Shown: positions 1 through 8,785 of the stretch, in pieces | Layout of the letters: each line of letters opens with the position of its first letter | Numbering within the stretch: position 1 is the first letter of the stretch | Assembly: GCF_963378095.1 (NCBI RefSeq) | Contig: NZ_OY726397.1 | Location: 1,178,001 to 1,242,000 of the forward strand | Direction: 5' to 3' | From: Mycolicibacterium sp. MU0053 | GTDB lineage: Bacteria; Actinomycetota; Actinomycetes; Mycobacteriales; Mycobacteriaceae | Length of the DNA stretch: 64,000 bases | Notes under the pieces: model-generated | What the model saw: only the letters and a program-made list of their open reading frames with translations | What the model was told of the DNA's origin: nothing | Database searches by the model: none | Made by a program: the position numbers and the translations under genes

Positions 1-108
1 GACCAGCACGAAGGAGCCGCCCACGGGCAGGTGGGCGTACGCCGCGAAAATCGCCGGGTGCTTGTCGGGTTTGGGGAGTCCGCGGACATCGAGTTGCTGT
101 TCGGTCAT
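1..108 (-). CDS. DUF2249 domain protein, partial (N-terminus only)
   Basis: The reverse strand from 108 reads MTEQQLDVRGLPKPDKHPAI followed by a segment ending VGGSFVLV, where the window stops. The LDVR-LP-P-x-x-HP start and the VGxSFVLV end are the signature of the DUF2249 family (known from the family; function unproven, often near haemerythrins, nitrite reductases and other nitrogen-oxide genes). It diverges from the ferredoxin at 158 across a 49-bp gap holding an inverted repeat, so the two may share one regulator. The C-terminal part lies outside the window. Confidence 0.75.
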   Translation of the reverse strand, partial: MTEQQLDVRGLPKPDKHPAIFAAYAHLPVGGSFVLV

Positions 109-120
109 CGAGAATCTCCC

Positions 121-151
121 TAGTTTCTACAAGCGGTTGTTGTGTAAACTA
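121..151. promoter_or_regulatory. Inverted repeat, candidate operator between DUF2249 and ferredoxin genes
   Basis: TAGTTTCTACAA (121-132) and TTGTGTAAACTA (140-151) form an inverted repeat with 10 of 12 matched positions and a 7-bp spacer. It is AT-rich in a GC-rich region and ends 6 bp before the ferredoxin start. The size and symmetry suit a dimeric winged-helix repressor. The natural candidate, by inference, is the regulator encoded at 496-1125. Confidence 0.55.
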
Positions 152-157
152 TCGCTC

Positions 158-499
158 ATGACCTACGTGATCGGCAAGCCCTGTGTGGATGTGAAGGATC
201 GGGCCTGCGTGGAGGAGTGCCCGGTCGACTGCATCTACGAAGGCGGCCGGGCCCTGTACATCCATCCCGACGAGTGCGTGGACTGCGGCGCCTGCGAACC
301 GGTGTGTCCGGTGGAGGCGATCTACTACGAGGACGATCTACCGGACGAGCTCACCCCGTATGCGACAGACAACGCAGAGTTTTTCACCGAGACGTTGCCG
401 GGTCAGGACGGACCGCTGGGATCGCCCGGCGGAGCGGCGAAACTGGGACCCATCGGTGCCGACGCACCGTTGGTCGCCAGCCTGCCGCCGCAGCAGTGA
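158..499 (+). CDS. 7Fe-type ferredoxin (FdxA/FdxC-like) with extended C-terminus
   Basis: A 113-residue protein with eight cysteines at residues 9, 17, 21, 25, 40, 43, 46 and 50, the arrangement of [3Fe-4S][4Fe-4S] ferredoxins of the FdxA/FdxC type. It would be a soluble low-potential electron carrier. It is a paralogue of FdxC at 5645 (same opening MTY-I-PC-DVKD and CPVDCIYEG core) but has a longer tail (about residues 85-113). The ATG at 158 is chosen because the family begins MTYxI; the longer upstream frame has no family match. Its stop overlaps the start of the regulator (GTGA, 496-499), indicating an operon. Its position next to an Fe-S-type regulator and a truncated haemoglobin suggests a role in nitrosative or oxidative stress; this is inference. 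Confidence 0.85.
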   Translation: MTYVIGKPCVDVKDRACVEECPVDCIYEGGRALYIHPDECVDCGACEPVCPVEAIYYEDDLPDELTPYATDNAEFFTETLPGQDGPLGSPGGAAKLGPIGADAPLVASLPPQQ

Positions 500-1125
500 A
501 CACCCAGGCCGGCGGCCGGCGCCGCGACGTATTGGCGATCCTTCGCGACGCCGAGGAGCCGCTGAGTATCGCCGCGATCGCCGAGCAACTGCAGGTACAC
601 CCCAACACCGTCCGGTTTCACCTCGACGCGTTGCAGGACAGTGGGCAGGTGGAGCGGGTGGCCGTCCGCCAGGCCAAGCCGGGTCGCCCGCCGCAGCTTT
701 TCGCGGCGACCAGGGGCATGGATCCGGCCGGACCGCGCGACTACCGGTTGCTCGCCGCGGCGCTGACCGATTCGCTGGCCCGCAGCGCCGACACCGTCAA
801 GACTGCCACCGCCTCCGGCCGGGCCATCGGCGCCGAACTCGGCCGCTCGCGACGCGACGCCGCGCAGGACGAACCGGTCGGGCAGCTGGTGGAACTTCTC
901 GATGAACTCGGCTTCGCGCCCGAGGTGCAAGGCGCGCGGATCGGGTTGCGGCACTGTCCCTTTCTGGAGTTGGCGAAGGTGCACCCCGGGGTGGTGTGTC
1001 CCGTGCATCTGGGACTGATGCAGGGCGCGATGGAGGCCTGGGATGCCCCGATCGCCGTCGACGACCTCACCCCGTTCGTCGAGCCGGACCTGTGCGTGGC
1101 GCAACTGAGCGGAGCGTCGTCATGA
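496..1125 (+). CDS. SufR/ArsR-like winged-helix regulator with putative Fe-S cysteines
   Basis: A 209-residue regulator from a GTG start overlapping the ferredoxin stop. Residues 8-75 form a winged helix: RRRDVLAILRDAEEPLS followed by VHPNTVRFHLDALQDSG, with a GRPP wing. The C-terminal half carries Cys154 (RHCPF), Cys168 (VVCPVH) and Cys200 (DLCVAQ), resembling the cluster-binding pattern of SufR, the Fe-S-sensing repressor of suf operons. This is not the suf operon itself, so it is probably a paralogue sensing Fe-S damage or nitric oxide (inference). It overlaps the next gene by ATGA. The inverted repeat at 121-151 is its likely site. It could instead be a generic ArsR-family protein. Confidence 0.75.
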   Translation: MNTQAGGRRRDVLAILRDAEEPLSIAAIAEQLQVHPNTVRFHLDALQDSGQVERVAVRQAKPGRPPQLFAATRGMDPAGPRDYRLLAAALTDSLARSADTVKTATASGRAIGAELGRSRRDAAQDEPVGQLVELLDELGFAPEVQGARIGLRHCPFLELAKVHPGVVCPVHLGLMQGAMEAWDAPIAVDDLTPFVEPDLCVAQLSGASS

Positions 1126-1553
1126 GTGCCGCGGGCGCGGTCGCGGCGGGGGCGATCTTCTTCTGGCTGGGGATGGTGGCGGCCATCTCGTTCCTGGAGG
1201 CGCCGCTGAAGTTCCGGGCGCCCGGGGTCACGCTGCCGATCGGGCTGGGTATCGGTCGGCTGGTGTTCAGGGCGCTCAACGCGTGCGAAATGGTCCTGGC
1301 GGTGCTCGTCGTCGTCGCCCTGGTCCTCGGATCGCCGTCGGTCACGACCGCGGTCGCGGCGGGGGTGGCGATCGTGGCGCTGCTCATCCAAGTGCTGGCG
1401 GTGCGGCCCCGGCTGACGCGGCGCTCGAATGCGGTGCTCGCCGGGGCGGCGGAATCCGAGCAGCGGTCCCGGGTGCACTTCGTCTACCTGGGGCTGGAGC
1501 TCATCAAGGTGCTCGGGCTGATTGTGGCCGGCGTCCTGCTGTTGGCCGGGTGA
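1122..1553 (+). CDS. Four-helix integral membrane protein
   Basis: A 143-residue protein with four hydrophobic stretches (about 5-25, 48-72, 75-95 and 120-142). The first loop contains SFLEAPLKFRAPGV, and a charged HFVYLGLELIK segment opens the last helix. I do not recognise a named family. The start ATG at 1122 overlaps the regulator stop (ATGA), and the haemoglobin gene follows 10 bp after its stop, so it belongs to the same transcription unit. In that setting it may handle a gas, haem or electron-transfer partner, but nothing in the sequence proves this. Confidence 0.6.
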   Translation: MSAAGAVAAGAIFFWLGMVAAISFLEAPLKFRAPGVTLPIGLGIGRLVFRALNACEMVLAVLVVVALVLGSPSVTTAVAAGVAIVALLIQVLAVRPRLTRRSNAVLAGAAESEQRSRVHFVYLGLELIKVLGLIVAGVLLLAG

Positions 1554-1563
1554 AAGGAAAAGC

Positions 1564-2058
1564 ATGACTGTTCCGACGATGGTGCGCTCCGATATCACCG
1601 ACCGGGCCGACGTGTACGCGCTGTTGTCCCGCTTCTACGGCCAGGCGCTGATCGACGACGTGCTGGCCGAGCCGTTCAGCGAAGTCCGCGCCAAGGGCCT
1701 GGACGAACACCTGCCGGTGATGTGCGACTTCTGGGAGACCATGCTGCTGCGGGCCCGGCTCTATCAGCGCAGCGCGTTGGAGGTGCACCGCGAGGTGCAT
1801 CTCAAGCATCCGCTGACCCACGAGCATTTCCTGCGCTGGTTGACGCTGTGGGTGGAGACCGTCGACGCCATGTTCAGCGGCCCGGTTGCGGAGAAGGCCA
1901 AGCTGCACGGCCGGCGTACCGCCTGGGCCTTCCATCGCCGACTGACCGGCCACGACGTCCCCGAACTCGACGCCGCCGCCCTCCCAACCCCGCGAGCGGG
2001 CGTGTCCCCGGGCGACAGGCCGCAGAATCTTCGTGGTTTGCGCACGTTGGCGCAGTGA
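1564..2058 (+). CDS. Group III truncated haemoglobin (trHbP) with repeat-derived C-terminal tail
   Basis: A 164-residue protein. Residues 10-130 match group III truncated globins: SRFYG with Tyr25 (B10), the DFWETML helix with Trp57, the proximal-histidine region EVHLKHPLTHEHFLRWL with His79, and a closing helix ending FHRRLTG. Such globins bind haem and handle oxygen, nitric oxide or peroxynitrite in the cytoplasm. A GAAAGGAAAA ribosome site precedes the ATG. Family members usually end near residue 130; here about 22 extra residues (from roughly 143, RAGVSPGDRPQNLRG onward) are encoded by the dispersed palindromic repeat at 1991-2052, so the tail looks acquired rather than functional. It closes the ferredoxin-regulator-membrane protein operon. 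Confidence 0.85.
   Translation: MTVPTMVRSDITDRADVYALLSRFYGQALIDDVLAEPFSEVRAKGLDEHLPVMCDFWETMLLRARLYQRSALEVHREVHLKHPLTHEHFLRWLTLWVETVDAMFSGPVAEKAKLHGRRTAWAFHRRLTGHDVPELDAAALPTPRAGVSPGDRPQNLRGLRTLAQ
1991..2052 (+). repeat. Dispersed palindromic repeat, copy A (inside globin 3' end)
   Basis: The arms CGCGAGCGGGCG (1991-2002) and CGCACGTTGGCG (2041-2052) flank a core with GTCCCCGGGCGACAGGCCGC. The same layout recurs at 2704-2765 (inverted), 28402-28465 and 56332-56393. The right arm has drifted from the CGCACGCTCGCG seen elsewhere, which weakens the hairpin. The copy is translated as the last residues of the truncated haemoglobin and supplies its stop region. Confidence 0.75.
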
Positions 2059-2144
2059 CCGCTCGGGAATTATCCGGACCGGAGTCCGGTTATGCCTAGA
2101 GGTGGCGCGGAAGGCCCGCGACCCATGCAACCCCTAGGAGCACG

Positions 2145-2696
2145 ATGACCACCGTACTGACAACGACTCCACTGAGCGCCGGCACCTGGACCATTGACCC
2201 GGTGCATTCGGCGATCCAATTCTCGGTGCGCCACCTCGTGGTGAGCAAGGTCCGCGGGAACTTCGGCACCTTCTCCGGCGCCATCACCGTTGCCGAGGAC
2301 GGGACGCCGTCGGTTTCGGCCGAGATCGACGTCGCCTCGGTCGACACTGGCAACGAGCAGCGCGACGCGCACATCAAGTCTGCCGAATTCTTTGACGTGG
2401 AGAAGTACCCGACCGCGACGTTCCGCTCGACCGGCGTCGAGGCAAAGGGCGACGACTACGTGCTCAACGGCGACTTCACCTTGCATGGCGTGACCAAGCC
2501 GATCAGCCTCGCCCTGGAGTTCGGCGGCATCAGCCCCGGCATGGGCAGCGGCGAGGTCGCCGGCTTCGAGGCTTCGGTGGTGTTGAACCGCAAGGACTTC
2601 GGCATTGACCTGGACATGCCGCTGGAGACGGGCGGGGCGGTCGTCGGCGACAAGGTCACCGTCACCGTCAACATCGAAGCGTTGCGACAGGCCTGA
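2145..2696 (+). CDS. YceI-family polyisoprenoid-binding-like protein
   Basis: A 183-residue protein that starts with GTWTIDPVHSAIQFSVRHLV, the classic YceI opening, and continues with the SAEFFDVEKYPTATF and GDFTLHGVTKPISL blocks of that lipocalin-like beta-barrel family. YceI members bind isoprenoid or fatty amide ligands; their physiological role is poorly defined. No signal peptide is visible, so a cytoplasmic location is likely. AGGAG lies 6 bp before the ATG. The gene stands alone downstream of the globin operon and converges on fadH, with palindromic repeat copy B in the gap. Confidence 0.9.
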   Translation: MTTVLTTTPLSAGTWTIDPVHSAIQFSVRHLVVSKVRGNFGTFSGAITVAEDGTPSVSAEIDVASVDTGNEQRDAHIKSAEFFDVEKYPTATFRSTGVEAKGDDYVLNGDFTLHGVTKPISLALEFGGISPGMGSGEVAGFEASVVLNRKDFGIDLDMPLETGGAVVGDKVTVTVNIEALRQA

Positions 2697-2703
2697 CACC
2701 TGC

Positions 2704-2765
2704 CGCGAGCGGGCGCAAACCCCGTGATTATCGCGGCGTGTCGGCCGGGGACTCGCACGCTCGCG
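2704..2765 (-). repeat. Dispersed palindromic repeat, copy B (inverted)
   Basis: Read on the minus strand, this copy has left arm CGCGAGCGTGCG, then GTCCCCGGCCGACACGCCGC, a short AT-containing centre, GGTTTG and right arm CGCCCGCTCGCG. The arms (2704-2715 and 2754-2765) can pair with one mismatch. It fills the gap between the convergent yceI and fadH genes, a position suited to a bidirectional terminator or mRNA 3'-end stabiliser. Confidence 0.75.
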
Positions 2766-2790
2766 CGAATTGTTGGGGGGCGGGCAGGGG

Positions 2791-5387
<2,597 letters not shown>

Positions 5388-5418
5388 GGGCACACAGTAG
5401 GCGATACCGCGAGTCCTA

Positions 5419-5432
5419 TGCAACAAGTTGCA
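5419..5432. promoter_or_regulatory. Candidate PadR operator (TGCAAC inverted repeat)
   Basis: TGCAAC-AA-GTTGCA is a perfect 6+6 inverted repeat upstream of the padR-fadH unit. A further TGCAAC half-site lies at 5476-5481, 57 bp away, in the same intergenic region that also carries the fdxC promoter. Autoregulation by the adjacent PadR protein is the simplest reading; it is inferred from position and symmetry only. Confidence 0.5.
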
Positions 5433-5644
5433 CAATTCCGAGGCGCGGTGCGGTTGCGATTGGAGAGTTTGTATATGCAACGTCTAGTATCAGTAACCGC
5501 GCGCTGCCTTGCGAGGCGCGCAAGTTAGGGCACACTGGCACAGCCGTCTAGTTGTGACCGTGGATACTGTTCGCAGCCCGCTGGACGACCAGGACAGCAG
5601 CCCACCAAAACGAGACAACGCAGAGAAATCCTGAGGAGCTTTCT

Positions 5645-5965
5645 GTGACCTACACGATCGCCGAACCCTGCATCGACGTCAAAGACAAGGCATGCATCGA
5701 AGAGTGCCCCGTCGACTGCATCTATGAGGGCGCACGGATGCTCTACATCCACCCCGATGAGTGCGTGGACTGTGGCGCGTGCGAGCCGGTCTGCCCGGTC
5801 GAGGCCATCTTCTACGAGGATGACGTGCCGGATAACTGGGCTGCCTACACCCAGTACAACGCCGACTTCTTCGACGAACTCGGCTCCCCGGGTGGCGCGT
5901 CCAAGGTGGGTCAGACCGACAACGATCCGGAGGCCGTCAAGAACATGCCTCCGCAGGGCGACTGA
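5645..5965 (+). CDS. fdxC: 7Fe ferredoxin FdxC
   Basis: A 106-residue acidic ferredoxin whose two clusters are formed by PCIDVKDKACIEECPVDC and ECVDCGACEPVCPVEA (eight cysteines). It carries electrons at low potential in the cytoplasm. The GTG start has AGGAG 7 bp upstream, and the family opening MTYTIAEPC fixes it. The aminotransferase gene dapC begins 8 bp after its stop, so the pair is probably one operon, as in the M. tuberculosis Rv1177-Rv1178 order. It is about two-thirds identical by eye in its core to the accessory ferredoxin at 158. Confidence 0.93.
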   Translation: MTYTIAEPCIDVKDKACIEECPVDCIYEGARMLYIHPDECVDCGACEPVCPVEAIFYEDDVPDNWAAYTQYNADFFDELGSPGGASKVGQTDNDPEAVKNMPPQGD

Positions 5966-5973
5966 TCCGAACG

Positions 5974-7077
5974 ATGTCACGCCGGCGCCCGGTATCGGCG
6001 TCGCTGCCGGTCTTTCCGTGGGACACCTTGGCCGATGTCACGGCCAAGGCCCGCGCGCATCCCGACGGCATCGTCGACCTGTCGGTCGGCACTCCGGTCG
6101 ATCCCGTCGCCCCGCTGATCCAGGACGCGCTGGCGGCGGCCGCGCCGTCGCCCGGCTATCCGACGACCGCAGGTACCCCGGCCCTGCGCGCGGCCGCGGT
6201 GGCCGCGCTGCACCGCCGGTACCGGGTCACCGGGCTCAGCGAGGCCGCGGTGCTGCCGGTCATCGGCACCAAGGAGCTCATCGCCTGGTTGCCGACGCTG
6301 CTCGGACTGGGATCCGAGGACCTCGTCGTCATTCCCGAACTCGCGTATCCGACCTATGACGTGGGCGGCCGGCTGGCCGGTACCCAGGTCCTGGCCGCCG
6401 ACTCGCTGACCCAGCTCGGCCCGCAGCGACCCGCCCTGGTGTTCATCAACTCCCCGAGCAACCCGACCGGCAAGGTGCTGGGCCTCGACCACCTGCGCAA
6501 GGTGGTGGGCTGGGCCCGCGAACGCGGCACCGTCGTCGCCTCCGACGAGTGCTATCTGGGTCTGGCGTGGGACGCCGAACCGCTGTCGGTGCTGCACCCG
6601 GACGTGTGCGACGGGGACCACACCGGCCTGCTCGCGGTGCATTCACTGTCGAAGACGTCGTCGCTGGCCGGATACCGCTCCGGTTTCGTTGCCGGCGATA
6701 CCGCGCTGGTCGCCGAGTTGCTCGCGGTGCGCAAACACGCCGGGATGATGGTGCCGACCCCGGTGCAGGCGGCCATGGTGGCCGCCCTCGGCGACGACGA
6801 ACACGAGGCGCGGCAGCGGGACACCTATCAACGGCGGCGTGCGGCGCTATTGCCCGCGGTGCGCAAGGCGGGTTTCACCGTCGAGCATTCCGAGGCCGGG
6901 CTGTACCTGTGGGCCACCCGCGGCGAACCCTGCCGCGACACCGTGTCCTGGCTCGCCGACCGCGGGATCCTGGTGGCACCCGGCGAGTTCTACGGTCCCC
7001 GCGGCGCGCAACACGTGCGGATCGCGTTGACCGCGACCGACGAGCGGATCGCCGCGGCCGCCGACCGGCTGGCCTAG
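5974..7077 (+). CDS. dapC: Succinyldiaminopimelate aminotransferase (actinobacterial DapC)
   Basis: A 367-residue fold-type I PLP aminotransferase. Visible landmarks are the FINSPSNPTGKVLGL substrate/cofactor segment, SDECYLGLAW, the Schiff-base region HSLSKTSSLAGYRSGF with its lysine, and a C-terminal RIALTAT. It corresponds to Rv1178, which falls in the actinobacterial DapC group that transfers the amino group to N-succinyl-2-amino-6-ketopimelate in lysine/diaminopimelate synthesis; dapD and dapE of the same pathway lie at 16-18 kb. The stop codon TAG is part of the CTAG target of the IS element that follows, and the reading frame is intact. Confidence 0.88.
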   Translation: MSRRRPVSASLPVFPWDTLADVTAKARAHPDGIVDLSVGTPVDPVAPLIQDALAAAAPSPGYPTTAGTPALRAAAVAALHRRYRVTGLSEAAVLPVIGTKELIAWLPTLLGLGSEDLVVIPELAYPTYDVGGRLAGTQVLAADSLTQLGPQRPALVFINSPSNPTGKVLGLDHLRKVVGWARERGTVVASDECYLGLAWDAEPLSVLHPDVCDGDHTGLLAVHSLSKTSSLAGYRSGFVAGDTALVAELLAVRKHAGMMVPTPVQAAMVAALGDDEHEARQRDTYQRRRAALLPAVRKAGFTVEHSEAGLYLWATRGEPCRDTVSWLADRGILVAPGEFYGPRGAQHVRIALTATDERIAAAADRLA

Positions 7078-8777
7078 GAGCGCGGGTCGGTAACGCCTTG
7101 AGGGGGTGCGGGGTGTCGAATGTGGGTAGCGATCGCATTTCACGTGATGTGGGTGATCCGGGTGCCCGCTCGGTGTGGAGGTCTCCGATGGGTCGGGTGC
7201 TGGCAATTGAGACGCCCCATCGGATGGCTTGTTAGGCCGGTAGGGCGGTCAGTCCGGTAACTCCGATGTGGCCGTGCAGTTTTCGTAGGTTGTGGCAGGC
7301 GGCTAGCAGCAGCCATTCTCCGCGGGCTTGGTCGAGTCCTCGCAGCAGCAGATGTTTGGCGTTCTGCAGGGTGCTCATCTGGCCGAAGACCGGTTCGACG
7401 ATCGCTTTGCGGCGGGCATAAACGGTCTGTCCGCGTTTGGTGGCCAGCTTGCGGGCCATCCGCTGTTTTGCGGTGGCCTCGGCGGGGATGCGTCCCCGCG
7501 GGGCGACCGGTGGCGGGTCATCGCGGCGGGGGCGGCCGGGGGCGATGAAGAACTCGGTGCCATGTTCTTCGGTGAACCCGGCGGCGGCGTCGAGGTTGGC
7601 GGTGCTGGTGTAGCCGGCATCGGCGAGCATTTGGCTAGGAATCTGGCCGGTGTTGGTGACGGTTTGTTCGGTCATCGGCATCAGCGTGTTCACGTCGGCG
7701 GCGTTGGTGCCCACTTCGGTGGCCACGATCACCTGATGATCACCGTCGACGACGGCCGCGGCGTTGTAGCACTGGTGGAATGCCCCGTCGCTGGTGAGCA
7801 TGATCTTGGAATCGGGGTCGGTGAAGTTGCGTTGCGCCTTCGGTTTCGGTGTCGCGGCCTGCGCAGCCGCGGCACCCTTGCCCGCGGTGGTGTCATCGTC
7901 GTCACCGCGGTCTTTGGCCCGCTGCTCAGCGCGTTCCCGTGCCGCTTGGGCGGCTTCGGCTTCCAGGGCGGCCTTGGCTTCCCGGATCTTGACCAGCCGG
8001 GTTTCGCGCCGCGCCAGCTCCGCCGGTAGTTCGTCACCGCGGCGATTTTTGCCGAACGCCTTGTCTTCGGCGGTGTCGATGCGCTGCGCCTCGGCCAGCA
8101 GTGCTGAGACCTCAGCGGCCAGGATCTTTTCCTTCTCGGTCATCCGGACGTAGCTCATGGCTTTGCGTTTGGAGGCATTGGCGCGCACCTTCGTGCCATC
8201 GAGTGCGACCTGGCCCAGGCTGACCATCCCGGCGGCCTGGCACAACGCCAACGCTTGGACGAACAGGCGTCCCAACGCCGAGAGGTGGCGTTTGCGGAAC
8301 CGGGCGATCGCCCGATAGTCCGGGGCGCTGCCTGCAGCCAGCCACCGAAACGCGACCACATCGGTGCAGGCGGCTTCCAGCTTGCGCGAGGAACGAACCC
8401 CGGTGGTGTAGCCATACAGCAGGATCCGCACCATCAGCCGCGGGTCATACGGTGGCCCACCGCGGACCTCGGTATAGGCGGCGTGGATCCGGGACAGGTC
8501 CAAGTGCTCATCGACCAGATCGGCGATGAACCGGACCAGGTGCTCGGCCGGTAGCCAGTCATCCAGCGATGGCGGCAACAACAAGTCTTGATCCGGGTTG
8601 AACGGGCGAAACGACTTATCCACCGGCGCCTTCGGCGCCACAGAATGCGAATCCACCCGCAGTTCGGGATCTACCTCGAACAAACCCTCGGCATCGAGAT
8701 CATCAGGCACACCCCATGATCCCCTACACCCGCCGCCAACCCAGACACCCCACCCGGCGTGTTACCGACCCACGCTC
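7078..8777 (-). mobile_element. IS1182-family insertion sequence, 1,700 bp
   Basis: The ends are terminal inverted repeats: the left outer end GAGCGCGGGTCGGTAAC and the complement of the right end GAGCGTGGGTCGGTAAC match in 16 of 17 positions. A 4-bp CTAG flanks the element on both sides (7074-7077 and 8778-8781), consistent with target duplication. The single transposase gene fills most of the element and is intact. Removing element plus one CTAG joins dapC to pruC with only 8 bp between their convergent stop codons, so the insertion is precise and harmless to both genes. Confidence 0.9.
7232..8710 (-). CDS. IS1182-family transposase
   Basis: A 492-residue DDE transposase from a GTG start. 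The N-terminal half has the DUF772-type helical domain (FRPFNPDQDLLLPPSLDDWL, GGPPYDPRLMVRILLYGY, RAIARFRKRHL). The first catalytic aspartate lies in QVALDGTKVRANAS, the second in MLADAGYTS, and the C-terminal glutamate region in KAIVEPVFGQMS. A charged alanine/arginine-rich insert (about residues 205-290) separates the catalytic blocks, as is usual in the family. There is no frameshift, so the element may still be mobile. It is transcribed toward dapC, on the same strand as pruC. Confidence 0.93.
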   Translation of the reverse strand: MPDDLDAEGLFEVDPELRVDSHSVAPKAPVDKSFRPFNPDQDLLLPPSLDDWLPAEHLVRFIADLVDEHLDLSRIHAAYTEVRGGPPYDPRLMVRILLYGYTTGVRSSRKLEAACTDVVAFRWLAAGSAPDYRAIARFRKRHLSALGRLFVQALALCQAAGMVSLGQVALDGTKVRANASKRKAMSYVRMTEKEKILAAEVSALLAEAQRIDTAEDKAFGKNRRGDELPAELARRETRLVKIREAKAALEAEAAQAARERAEQRAKDRGDDDDTTAGKGAAAAQAATPKPKAQRNFTDPDSKIMLTSDGAFHQCYNAAAVVDGDHQVIVATEVGTNAADVNTLMPMTEQTVTNTGQIPSQMLADAGYTSTANLDAAAGFTEEHGTEFFIAPGRPRRDDPPPVAPRGRIPAEATAKQRMARKLATKRGQTVYARRKAIVEPVFGQMSTLQNAKHLLLRGLDQARGEWLLLAACHNLRKLHGHIGVTGLTALPA

Positions 8778-8785
8778 CTAGCGCG

